A DNA stretch of 64,000 nucleotides from JBGTIS01 sp041745535 (lineage in GTDB: Bacteria; Bacteroidota; Bacteroidia; Cytophagales; Cyclobacteriaceae): positions 1-64,000 of the forward strand of contig JBGTIS010000261.1 in the NCBI GenBank assembly GCA_041745535.1, read 5' to 3'. The first letter of the stretch is position 1. Every line of letters starts with the position of its first letter. The notes under the pieces were generated by a model. It saw only the letters and a program-made list of their open reading frames with translations. It searched no databases and was not told the origin of the DNA. A program made the position numbers and the translations under genes. Below, piece by piece: positions 36,167 to 44,505 of the stretch.

Positions 36167-36270
36167 GGTTCGTGTACCACCCTTTAAAATGTTTATTAAA
36201 AACATCCAGTGAACCAGGCTTCCGCGATAAGCGGTTTTTTTTATTAATAACCTGTTTAATCCTGGTTTCA

Positions 36271-37203
36271 TCAGTTTGTAGCACTGATTTCATTTGTTGC
36301 CATAGAAAGGGCTTTGAGTGGTTTTTGCGTTTTGGTTTTAGCCGAACCACAAATAGGAAAATTAAATTGTTCAAAACCTGTATAGGCCTGGTTGGCAGAT
36401 GCAAGCAGCACAGGAGTGCCAGCGTTGCTGTTTTCCGCGATAACTCTTTTTGTCATATTTTCCAGCGTAATCAGGTATTGACCAGTGCTGGCCTCATAGG
36501 TAATAGCATATTGTGTGGGATAATACCCTGCCTTTTCGAAGGCAGCCGGTTGTTTAATGGGCAGGTGCTTTTCAGGTTTGGCAAGTATGTAATCAAGGGT
36601 AATCATCGGTTCCATAAAAGTTACTTCTCCATCATAACTGCCATACAGAAAGGTAGTGGTAAAAGGCTGGCTAGCCAGTTCCGGTGCCAGCTTATCAACC
36701 CAGTGTTTGCCCATCATGGGTACGCCACCCGGAATATGGAAATAATCGGCTGGTAAATACTTCGCGTCAGGAATGATTTCCATTTTCGGGTCTTCCGCGC
36801 CAATATTCATGCGTTCAGCTTCGGAAATCATATAAAAATGGAAATCGAAATGCGGGGTGGTATACACATTCTCAGGCTCATGACCCATCGGATTCCAGTC
36901 TACCATGATATGATTAAAAGTAGTTTCTTCTAATTCTTTTGGTAGTTTTAGAATGTACTGATAAAATAGGTGGGTGGAATCCGCTGTTGGTAACTGGGTA
37001 AGGGCTTCCTTGGATAAGGCAATACCCATAGAAAGCGGTTTGCCCTCGTTGTCGGTTTTGACGAACGATTTCACTTCCCCGGCACCTAAAGTAACCGGAG
37101 TGCCATAAAAGGTGCCTGCCTTACCGGCTTCGTCGTCTTCTTTGCAGGAAAAGCAAAATACCATGATAATCATAGACAGGAAATAAATGTCAGAAGGTTT
37201 CAT
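36271..37203 (-). CDS. TTHB210-like (DUF5602) lipoprotein
   Basis: 310 residues. Lipoprotein signal ends in VFCFSC, with KEDDE after it. The core fits the TTHB210/DUF5602 family: GKPLSMGIALSKEALTQLP, the LP-rich start of the beta domain, NHIMVDWNPMGHEPENVY, and the histidine-rich TPHFDFHFYMIS. This HxDxHFY segment could bind a metal. Members are small periplasmic or surface proteins of unknown role. It is 39 bp downstream of the STAS-like gene and its stop overlaps a possible start of the HExxH protein, so the two are probably one operon. Confidence 0.75.
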   Translation of the reverse strand: MKPSDIYFLSMIIMVFCFSCKEDDEAGKAGTFYGTPVTLGAGEVKSFVKTDNEGKPLSMGIALSKEALTQLPTADSTHLFYQYILKLPKELEETTFNHIMVDWNPMGHEPENVYTTPHFDFHFYMISEAERMNIGAEDPKMEIIPDAKYLPADYFHIPGGVPMMGKHWVDKLAPELASQPFTTTFLYGSYDGEVTFMEPMITLDYILAKPEKHLPIKQPAAFEKAGYYPTQYAITYEASTGQYLITLENMTKRVIAENSNAGTPVLLASANQAYTGFEQFNFPICGSAKTKTQKPLKALSMATNEISATN

Positions 37204-37242
37204 ATCGTGTTTATATTTAGTTTAATAATGTGAATAATAATT

Positions 37243-37695
37243 TCAAGTAGATTGCATAGGGGCAATGCGTTCCAGCCATTGAAAGGCATCATCAATATCG
37301 CGGAAAATGCGGATGGTTACTTTCTCGGGTGATTTGCCTTCCAGCAGGGTTTCCATTACAAACTGGCTGAATACATTATTTCTGGAAACATAAGCCACAT
37401 GCCGGATGCCTGATTCCCACAATTGGGTAATGAAATCTTTTTGTATCCAGGTAACATCGTCAGAAGGAAGCAACTTACCTTCATACACTTCAATCAGATA
37501 GGGTGTAAGCTTTCCGCTGGCCAGCTCTTTTTTAGCTAATTCCAGAATAAGTTGTAAGTTATTTTTCAGATATCCGCAATCCTGCGGCGAATGGAAGTAC
37601 CGGTGACACAGGCAGGGTACGGATTCAATCATCATGATTTCGCAGCAGTTATCCCGAAACACCGGCTGGTAAATGAATTTGGAATCAGCGCTCAT
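37243..37695 (-). CDS. Small cytoplasmic protein, possible STAS/SpoIIAA-like fold
   Basis: 150 residues from the ATG at 37695. A longer frame from 37749 is rejected because its first codons lie within the terminator hairpin of the upstream gene. No signal peptide or membrane segment. The alternation LTPYLIEVYEGKLL ... GIRHVAYVSRN ... VTIRIFRDIDDAFQWLERI resembles SpoIIAA/STAS-like proteins of Bacteroidota whose last helix starts with a D-AxxWL motif. Cysteines cluster early (NCCEIM, PCLCH), which is unusual and could be redox or metal related. Function unknown. Confidence 0.55.
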   Translation of the reverse strand: MSADSKFIYQPVFRDNCCEIMMIESVPCLCHRYFHSPQDCGYLKNNLQLILELAKKELASGKLTPYLIEVYEGKLLPSDDVTWIQKDFITQLWESGIRHVAYVSRNNVFSQFVMETLLEGKSPEKVTIRIFRDIDDAFQWLERIAPMQST

Positions 37696-37720
37696 ATTGG
37701 TTCTGAAATACAGGTTAAAA

Positions 37721-37742
37721 GGCCGGACCTTGTGGCCCGGCC
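37721..37742 (-). terminator. Rho-independent terminator of the lipocalin-like gene
   Basis: On the minus strand GGCCGGGCC, loop ACAA, GGTCCGGCC (one G-U pair), then TTTT. It starts 9 nt after the stop codon at 37751. Some transcription may pass through to the genes downstream. Confidence 0.8.
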
Positions 37743-37750
37743 CGGTCATT

Positions 37751-38227
37751 TTATTGGGCTATGTAGGTGAAAGTAATGGTGTAATCCTGTTCGAAAACAT
37801 TGGTAACACCACTGAATTTGAAAGTAGTTTCACTTAGCTCTTTGATATTGAAGTTATTAAAACCACCTTCATCATCTGATATATTGATTATTTTCTCGGA
37901 AGCACTAAAATTCCATTCTCCGGAACTGGTTTTTTCACTGTCTTCGCACACGTCGTTACCCTCATCCTGCGTATAGGTTCCTGAACCTTCTGTTTTGGAA
38001 GTAAAATTGAATTTGTTATCGGCGAAACAGGGTTCCAGTTCCAGAAAATCTGTATAGCCTTCCAGGGGAGGATCGATGGTAACGGAGGTTACTTTCCAGG
38101 TATTGGAAGTTAAAATCTGGGTGTTGGTTTTAGGTTTTCCCGTGTCCTTTTCGTCATCATTTTCCTTACACGAAGTCCAGGTAAAAGCCGAAGCGGCAAG
38201 CAGCATCATTAAGATTATCTTTTTCAT
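37751..38227 (-). CDS. Lipocalin-like lipoprotein
   Basis: 158 residues. Lipoprotein signal ends in TWTSC, followed by KENDDEKD. The rest has the layout of lipocalin-like Bacteroidota proteins: LTSNTWKVTSVTIDP at the first strand, then CFADNKFNFTSKTEGSGTYTQDEG, SGEWNFSASEKIINISDD and NIKELSETTFKFSG. Such beta-barrels may bind small hydrophobic ligands, but the role is not established. It is a single-gene transcript bounded by palindrome-array promoter B upstream and a strong terminator downstream, and lies next to the response regulator gene that may control it. Confidence 0.75.
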   Translation of the reverse strand: MKKIILMMLLAASAFTWTSCKENDDEKDTGKPKTNTQILTSNTWKVTSVTIDPPLEGYTDFLELEPCFADNKFNFTSKTEGSGTYTQDEGNDVCEDSEKTSSGEWNFSASEKIINISDDEGGFNNFNIKELSETTFKFSGVTNVFEQDYTITFTYIAQ

Positions 38228-38333
38228 TGTTTTTTCTTTGTTAAAATTTGATTGTGTGTTGATTACTATTTGTTGAAACTTATTTAAACTGCCCGGATTG
38301 TAAGCGGCTTATTGTGGCGCTTTTTATTTCCGA

Positions 38334-38422
38334 ACGATGCAAAGTTCATCAGAAAGCAGAAGGCGGTAAATACCGGGAGGAGGGGGTTTTATCTACCGTA
38401 AACACGGTATATTTTTATACCT
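38334..38422 (-). promoter_or_regulatory. Palindrome-array promoter B (upstream of the lipocalin-like gene)
   Basis: Minus-strand core TGAACTTTGCATCGT (38348-38334) is preceded by three perfect inverted repeats: CGGTA-AA-TACCG (38364-38375), ACCGT-AAAC-ACGGT (38395-38408) and GGTATA-TTTT-TATACC (38406-38421). The second and third overlap by 3 nt. Core, AGAAAG spacer and the 61-nt array (38362-38422) match promoter A in order and spacing. It lies between the terminator of the response-regulator operon and the lipocalin gene. The half-site TACC is shared by all sites, which fits a dimeric LuxR/NarL-type regulator. Confidence 0.62.
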
Positions 38423-38437
38423 AAAGGCGGGTAAAGC

Positions 38438-38462
38438 AAAAAAAACCCGGATAAACCGGGCT
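38438..38462 (-). terminator. Terminator of the hydrolase-kinase-regulator operon
   Basis: On the minus strand AGCCCGG, loop TTTAT, CCGGGTT (one G-U pair), then a run of T. It lies 21 nt past the stop of the response regulator gene and just before palindrome array B. Confidence 0.82.
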
Positions 38463-38482
38463 ATACAATGTGAATTTTAGGC

Positions 38483-39139
38483 TTAAATCAAATGATATTT
38501 GCTGGCATATTTGTAAATACCAAGGGAGTTTTTTACGCCAATTTTTTTCATCAGATTCTTGCGGTGGGTTTCCACCGTTTTAGGGCTGATGAACAGTTTT
38601 TCGGCAATTTCAAAATTGGTTTGTTCCATGGCAATCATGCGCATGATTTCCATTTCCCGTTCGGTAAGCAAAGAACCGGGGTCATCTTTTACGGTCTGCG
38701 GTTTATTTTTGCTGATCAGGAAATCCTGAGCAAGTTGCTGCCCTACCGACTGGCTCAGATAAAATTCTCCGGCCGCTACTTTATCAATAGCGATTTCCAG
38801 TTCGGCTTTTCCCGTATTTTTCAGAATATATCCGGAAGCTCCTGCCTGTAACATTTCCTGAATAGCATCCAGGTCGTTGTTCATGGTAAGGGCCAGCACC
38901 TTGATGTACGGGAATTTTTGTTTGATCTGCCGGGTGGTTTCAATGCCATCCATTTGTGGCATATGAATATCCACAATGGCTACATCGCACTTGGGGGTGG
39001 TGTGCAGTTTGTCCAGCAACTGTTTGCCATGGTTGGCCGTACCCAGAATCTCCAGGTTTTCTATTTGCGATAGCAGAGAATGCAATCCATCTAAAAACAT
39101 CTGATGGTCGTCGGCCAGAAAAACACGAATTTTTGACAT
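38483..39139 (-). CDS. NarL/FixJ-family response regulator
   Basis: 218 residues. Receiver domain with acidic pair Asp10-Asp11 (LADDHQMF), phospho-acceptor Asp57 (VDIHMPQMDG) and the T/K switch positions (LALTMNN, YILKNTGK). The C-terminal LuxR-type helix-turn-helix (LLTEREMEIMRMIAMEQTN, ISPKTVETHRKNLMKKIGVKN) is complete. It lies 7 bp downstream of the histidine kinase gene, so they are surely partners. The palindrome arrays at 38334-38422 and 34600-34698 are its likely binding sites: the nearer one lies just past its terminator. Signal and full regulon unknown. Confidence 0.95.
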   Translation of the reverse strand: MSKIRVFLADDHQMFLDGLHSLLSQIENLEILGTANHGKQLLDKLHTTPKCDVAIVDIHMPQMDGIETTRQIKQKFPYIKVLALTMNNDLDAIQEMLQAGASGYILKNTGKAELEIAIDKVAAGEFYLSQSVGQQLAQDFLISKNKPQTVKDDPGSLLTEREMEIMRMIAMEQTNFEIAEKLFISPKTVETHRKNLMKKIGVKNSLGIYKYASKYHLI

Positions 39140-39146
39140 AGTTGTA

Positions 39147-42100
39147 CTAACTTAAAGGTAGATGAATGTTGTAAATGGTACCCCGCTGAAGGGAAGAATC
39201 CACTTCTACGGTTCCTTTTAATAAATTAATTCTTGAGCTAATATTTTGCAGACCAATACCGCCTGTATTAAAATTAATATCAAACCCCTTTCCGTCATCT
39301 TCCACCATCATATCAATGCCTTCGTCGTTACCAATCAGTTGCAGGGTAATGGTATGTGCCTGGGCATGTTTTAAAATATTATTCACAATTTCCTGTGTTA
39401 CGCGGTACAAATTAAATTTTACGGCAACAGGAATGTTATTGGGTACCTGGTAATGGTCGAACTTAAAAGCCAGTCCGCTGGCCGAAACATATTTGCGCAG
39501 GAATGCCTCTATAATTTCCACCAGGGTTCTCTTTTCAAAATCAGGCGGCATAATATTATGGGCGATTTTTCGGAGCTCATTGCAACTTTCGTCCAGAATC
39601 CGCGAAGTTTGGGTGTACAAATCTTTTTCTTCCGCTACATGATCTTCCAGCCGGGAGAAATTCAGTTTCACCAGCGATAGCATCTGCCCCAGATTATCGT
39701 GCAATTCTTCCGCCACCCGTTTTCTTTCTTTTTCCTGCGTTTCAATAATAGCCTCTACCCTGCGTTGTTCCTGCCGTTGCAACTCCTGGTTCAGCCGCTG
39801 CAGATCCTCATACATCAGGGCATTGGTTAACGAAATGCCGGCCTGTGTGGCCAGGGTATCGAACACCTGCAACTGATCCTGATCCAAAGTACAACCCTGG
39901 ATGGTTTTTTCCAGATACACCAGGGCGATTAATTCGTCGTGATAAAATACCGGCACCACTCCGGCAGCACAGGTTTTGTGCTGAACAAAATAAGGCTCTC
40001 CAAAAATTTTATCCTGTGCGGGCTGAATTACCCAAACCTTTTCTTTTTTTCTGATCACATAATTAATAAGCTTTTCCGGCACGCTACCTGATTGTGCTTT
40101 TAATACATCGGAATAAAACCGTATGCCTTCATTGTTTCTTTCCGCTACATGGCGCCAGCCTTGTTTTTCCTTTAACAGGAATACACCTTTATCGGCCTTT
40201 ACGTGCATCATGGTGATGCGCAGCAGGGTGGCTACCACTCCATTTATCGTAAGTTCTTTAGAAAGGGCCATCACCGTTTGGTATACGGTTGTTATGTCGC
40301 TCAGCGAAGAGCCGGTTTGTTGATAAATTTCTTTTTCTTTCTGAATATGCAGAATATCATCGTTAAATATTACCGGATATTGGATTTCCATCCATCGAAG
40401 TTTCCCCTCAGCGCCCCACTGCTGGTAATATTTGTAGGCTTCTTTAAAATAGGGAACTGCCAGCCGGTTCCGTTGCAGATACAGCATATAATTACCCGCC
40501 AGTTCAGCGGCAATGGCTGCGATATGGATAAAACCTGTCTTGATACCTTCGGCAATGGCCCGGTCGTATAATTGTACTGCCCTGATGTGATTTTCCTCAC
40601 AACGGGCTATTTCTGCTTCAAGTAGCCATTTTTTGTGTAAATAATTGCCTGACCCAAAAGCTGATAACCGGTGCAGGTCCAGCCACCTTTCTTTAATGTC
40701 TGGGAAAAACTTTTCTTTAAATGCTGAATCCTGATGGGCTAATTGCAATAAGTTTAAACAGTAAAAAAAGTTATGTTCAACACCTACCTGAAATGCCTCG
40801 TACAATTGATAGATACGCTCGCATTTTTTGCCGGCCAGATAACTTTTGTAATGTTGACCGGAAAGGAAATATAACTTTTCTTTTACATGATAATAATGGT
40901 ACCGGCAATTGGCATTGTACTCAGCTTCTTTGATTAAACTTTTAGGAAAGAAAAACCTTCCGGTTTCGAAACCAGGCTTTTGCCCGTTGAGGTAAACTAC
41001 AAAAACCACATTGTTGCGGTTCATAAAATGAATTTCCAGCTTTTGCAACTTTCTGTTAAAGTGGGCATATGGATGTTCCTTCAGGTTCATGCCCATGAAT
41101 AACTGCAACAAACGGGCATTGGCCGAACAGAATACGGCATAATTATAATCGCCTCGTTCCAAAGAAAGCTCGGTAGCCTCGTACAATACGCTGGCGCTTT
41201 CTCGGTAGTGGTGTTTCCAGTTGTAAAAATTTAAGGTACACAGATGATATACCTGCTGGGCTACAACTTTAAACGGATCTTTTTTGATCAGCTTCATGGC
41301 AATTTCGCCCAGCCTCAGCCCCATGTCGTAATCTTTATCCAGCGAGAAAATCGTCCAGACGCCCGAGGCAAAGAGCGCCGGTGTGCCGGGCGCTAATCCG
41401 TTTTGCAAACAAAAACGCAATCCGGCCAAAGCTAAATATTTGGCTTTAAAAACGTCTTTAAAAAACATCAGCGGTAAGGCATGTACCATAAACTGAACCA
41501 GGTCTACGTATTCTTTATTCTGGTTCAGGTCATCAGGCCCTATCTGGTCGTAGTTATAATTATTTAGTTCACTTTTTACTTTTTCGTATAATCCTGCTAC
41601 CCTCTTTTTAAATTCATCCTCATCCTGTGGCAGTGTAATGTGGTATTGCTGCAGTACATGTTCGGTAATTTGCAGGCCATTCAGCAGCATGTGGGGCAAA
41701 TCCTGATTGTTGATGCAGGCAATGCAAATTTTCATCTGAATGATGTAGGCCTTCAGGTGAATAAACCGGTCCTGGTCCAGTTCTAAAACCCTTTGCAGGG
41801 TTTGCAGCGATTGCTCATATTCGTGTACCAGAAACTGAGCCTCGGCCATACCCAGCAGATTAGCGATGTAAAAATGGTGGAAATTATCGGATGTATAAGT
41901 TTTTGATATTTTTATCCACGTATCAACAAATTCTTTCTGCTGTAGTGGGTTCTGACCTGATAGCAACCCTTCGCAGGTATTAAAATAATCAAGCGCACGA
42001 TCGAAAGCCGATTTCCGCTTGGCCAGTTGCCCGGCCAGGTGATTTAAAATGGCCAGTTCCAGTTTTAGTTGGGTACCAGTAATTTTCTCCCGCGACAGAT

Positions 42101-43475
42101 TGAAATGGTTCACCATCTCAAAAAAGAGCGGATGAAGTTCATTCATTTTGGTTAACCCTTTCAGGTAATTAGCGATGGTGAAATGAGTTTCTGTTTTCCG
42201 CCTTCCCAACATGGAATAGGCTGCCGCATGGATGTTGTCGTGAATAAAGAAACATTGATCGCCCTGCCTGAATATAAAATGCTGTTCTTCCAGTTCCCGA
42301 ATACAGTTTTCAAAATCCTGTTCGTGGATATGAAGAATATCTGATAAAATTTGGTAGGAAAAGTAAAATCCCAGACTGGAAGCCGTCATGATGAGGTCTT
42401 TACCCAACACCGACAAACTCACCAGTTTGTGTTGCACCAGGTTAATCGCGTTTACATTCTGTCGCAATTTGGGTAATTGTTCCCAATGCAATACCGATGC
42501 GCTTTCAGCATCCTGAGTAACCATCTGCTCGCTTTCAATATAGTCTATAATTTCTTTGGCAAAAAAAGGATTTCCCTCGCTTTCCTGCATCAGGTATTCC
42601 TCAAAAGCCAGAAATTCTTCTTCCTTTAAATTCCATTGGGAGGGAATAAAGCACCGGATGGCGGCACGATCCAGGGGCTTTACTTCAAACTTAAATACTT
42701 TTTCATTCAGCAGTAGTTGTTGCAGTTTAATTTCTTCAAGGCCTGTTCCCAAAGGCCGGTTGGCCCCGATGATCAGGAAATGAGAAATCTCGTAGGAGTT
42801 CACCAAGTCGTGTAACAGATCCAGGGTAGCCCGGTCGGCCCATTGCAAATCGTCCAGAAACAGGATGGTGTAATACCCGCATTCGGCCAGCGAGGCCAGA
42901 AACTTTTGGAAAAAATAGGTGAACTGCTGGCGGGTTTGCTGGGCATCCTGTTTGGTAGGGGAATACTCAGGTTTCGCTTTTTTGCCTATCAGCAATTCCA
43001 GTTCTTCAAACACTGAGGTAAGTACTTCGCCCTGTTCGCCAATCGCATGCCTTACCGCCGATTTCAGTTTTTCAAACTCCTGGTCATGCAGGGTGAGCAA
43101 AAACTCCATCCAGTGGTGAAAGGCCTGTTTTAATCCATAATATGGGATTTTCTCAATTCTGTAATCGTGCTTGCCATACCATTGAAAGCAGTAATCGACC
43201 TTACTTTGTTTTAATACTTTTTTTAACAGCGAGGTTTTTCCTACGCCACCTTCGCCTTCTACCTGAATAAACGCGACAGTTTTATCCTGATAGGCCTGAA
43301 TAATTTTTTGATATAACAAAGCCTGATCGTTTTGCCGGCCATAAAAGGTAGTGCCAGCTACAGGGGCAGGCGTGAACTGGTTACTGAACCAGGGTTTCAC
43401 GACGGGCTGGTCTTTTGCCACCCATGCGCCGGACTTAACGCTTTTGTCTGTGAGGCTTTGTTCCTGATTTTTCAT
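39147..43475 (-). CDS. STAND-type AAA ATPase / TPR / GAF sensor histidine kinase
   Basis: 1442 residues, no membrane segment, cytoplasmic. Order: short N-terminus, AAA_16-type ATPase with Walker A (GEGGVGKTS, 74-82) and Walker B (ILFLDDLQWAD, 204-214), a long helical region of TPR-like repeats (about 450-1040), a GAF domain (about 1065-1225), a coiled linker, HisKA_3 dimerisation domain with phospho-His1259 (ELHDNLGQ) and HATPase (NNILKHA, DDGKGFD, GIGLQN). This is the layout of the large fused Ser/Thr-kinase-ATPase-histidine-kinases, but without the N-terminal protein kinase. ATP-driven oligomerisation and TPR binding of a partner or ligand may control autophosphorylation. Start ATG overlaps the stop of the hydrolase gene by one base; the response regulator follows after 7 bp. 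Confidence 0.93.
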   Translation of the reverse strand: MKNQEQSLTDKSVKSGAWVAKDQPVVKPWFSNQFTPAPVAGTTFYGRQNDQALLYQKIIQAYQDKTVAFIQVEGEGGVGKTSLLKKVLKQSKVDYCFQWYGKHDYRIEKIPYYGLKQAFHHWMEFLLTLHDQEFEKLKSAVRHAIGEQGEVLTSVFEELELLIGKKAKPEYSPTKQDAQQTRQQFTYFFQKFLASLAECGYYTILFLDDLQWADRATLDLLHDLVNSYEISHFLIIGANRPLGTGLEEIKLQQLLLNEKVFKFEVKPLDRAAIRCFIPSQWNLKEEEFLAFEEYLMQESEGNPFFAKEIIDYIESEQMVTQDAESASVLHWEQLPKLRQNVNAINLVQHKLVSLSVLGKDLIMTASSLGFYFSYQILSDILHIHEQDFENCIRELEEQHFIFRQGDQCFFIHDNIHAAAYSMLGRRKTETHFTIANYLKGLTKMNELHPLFFEMVNHFNLSREKITGTQLKLELAILNHLAGQLAKRKSAFDRALDYFNTCEGLLSGQNPLQQKEFVDTWIKISKTYTSDNFHHFYIANLLGMAEAQFLVHEYEQSLQTLQRVLELDQDRFIHLKAYIIQMKICIACINNQDLPHMLLNGLQITEHVLQQYHITLPQDEDEFKKRVAGLYEKVKSELNNYNYDQIGPDDLNQNKEYVDLVQFMVHALPLMFFKDVFKAKYLALAGLRFCLQNGLAPGTPALFASGVWTIFSLDKDYDMGLRLGEIAMKLIKKDPFKVVAQQVYHLCTLNFYNWKHHYRESASVLYEATELSLERGDYNYAVFCSANARLLQLFMGMNLKEHPYAHFNRKLQKLEIHFMNRNNVVFVVYLNGQKPGFETGRFFFPKSLIKEAEYNANCRYHYYHVKEKLYFLSGQHYKSYLAGKKCERIYQLYEAFQVGVEHNFFYCLNLLQLAHQDSAFKEKFFPDIKERWLDLHRLSAFGSGNYLHKKWLLEAEIARCEENHIRAVQLYDRAIAEGIKTGFIHIAAIAAELAGNYMLYLQRNRLAVPYFKEAYKYYQQWGAEGKLRWMEIQYPVIFNDDILHIQKEKEIYQQTGSSLSDITTVYQTVMALSKELTINGVVATLLRITMMHVKADKGVFLLKEKQGWRHVAERNNEGIRFYSDVLKAQSGSVPEKLINYVIRKKEKVWVIQPAQDKIFGEPYFVQHKTCAAGVVPVFYHDELIALVYLEKTIQGCTLDQDQLQVFDTLATQAGISLTNALMYEDLQRLNQELQRQEQRRVEAIIETQEKERKRVAEELHDNLGQMLSLVKLNFSRLEDHVAEEKDLYTQTSRILDESCNELRKIAHNIMPPDFEKRTLVEIIEAFLRKYVSASGLAFKFDHYQVPNNIPVAVKFNLYRVTQEIVNNILKHAQAHTITLQLIGNDEGIDMMVEDDGKGFDINFNTGGIGLQNISSRINLLKGTVEVDSSLQRGTIYNIHLPLS

Positions 43476-44308
43476 TAGGCTATGGATTCAGGATATAAGA
43501 GTTGTACCAGAAAGTTATTGATGAAAACCGGATTTTCGTAGGGGGCCATATGCCCGGCCGCAGGAATAACCAGTACATGATGTAAAGTTGATTTTAACGG
43601 CATACTCAGCAGATAGGATAAACTGATGAACTGATCTTCTTTTCCTAAAGCTATGGTAACAGGTACCTGCGTTTCAGCTATTATTTGTACTTCATTCTCA
43701 TACAAACCCTGTAGGGTGTTGGCGCCCAGAAAGATACGCAGATTAGGGTCGGTATTTCGGTAATCCTCTTCTATAAAGGAAGGAATCTGTTCAGCATCCC
43801 CGTGAAACTGTGTCTTAGCCCATTCTCGTAATTCGGCGGCGGCAGCGTCGGCTGAAAAAAAACAGTTTGCATGGGGGTTAGGCAAAAAAGCTTTACTAAA
43901 ATCAAAGGGTTTGTTGAGTGGAGGCGTGCCTATTACCAGGGCTGAAAGGCATCCAAAAGCCTTTGGTAGCGCCTCCAGTACGATATGGCCGCCCAGTGAA
44001 TGCCCTACCAGCATAAAGTTTTTTAACTGGTAATGCCCAATTATTTTTAGCAAAATGGTAGAAAAATACTGTAACGAGTATACCTTTTCCGGATGTGCCA
44101 GCCATGCCGATTGACCATGTCCGGGCAGGTCAATAGCCAGCAGGTTATAATGTTCGTTCAACTGAGAAGAAAACTGCTTTTCCCAGATCCGGGCCGATAA
44201 CGAATTGCCATGTACAAAAACCAGCGTTTTGTTCAGGTAGTTATTTTTTCTGAATACAGCTACATGTCCATTGTCTACCTGGACTTTTTCAGGTTCAATC
44301 CAATCCAT
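43475..44308 (-). CDS. Alpha/beta hydrolase, possible ligand enzyme or receptor of the kinase
   Basis: 277 residues from the ATG at 44308 (the longer frame starts at TTG). Alpha/beta hydrolase fold: oxyanion motif VFVHGNSLSA, DLPGHGQS, nucleophile elbow GHSLGG (Ser115 if counted from the upstream TTG, Ser104 from the ATG), acid in ALGKEDQF and His in PAAGHMAP. The triad is complete, so it is probably an active esterase, lactonase or related enzyme. Its stop overlaps the start of the kinase gene (TAATG), which implies coupled translation. RsbQ of Bacillus, an alpha/beta hydrolase needed by the sensor RsbP, is a known precedent for this pairing; by analogy it may make or bind the signal. Confidence 0.88.
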   Translation of the reverse strand: MDWIEPEKVQVDNGHVAVFRKNNYLNKTLVFVHGNSLSARIWEKQFSSQLNEHYNLLAIDLPGHGQSAWLAHPEKVYSLQYFSTILLKIIGHYQLKNFMLVGHSLGGHIVLEALPKAFGCLSALVIGTPPLNKPFDFSKAFLPNPHANCFFSADAAAAELREWAKTQFHGDAEQIPSFIEEDYRNTDPNLRIFLGANTLQGLYENEVQIIAETQVPVTIALGKEDQFISLSYLLSMPLKSTLHHVLVIPAAGHMAPYENPVFINNFLVQLLYPESIA

Positions 44309-44505
44309 AACAAGCGGTTTTTTACAGTGAAGATAATGCAAAAATCAACACGTTGTATCCGCCTTGCCATTAAAAATTCTCAAAGAAATCATGAAATTAT
44401 TCAGCAAATACTGGCTACTGATCAACCGGAACGCTAACCAGTTACTGAAAAGAGAAAAATTTCAAAAAAAACTAAAAAAGCAAAAAGTTAAAAATTGATA
44501 TTTAC

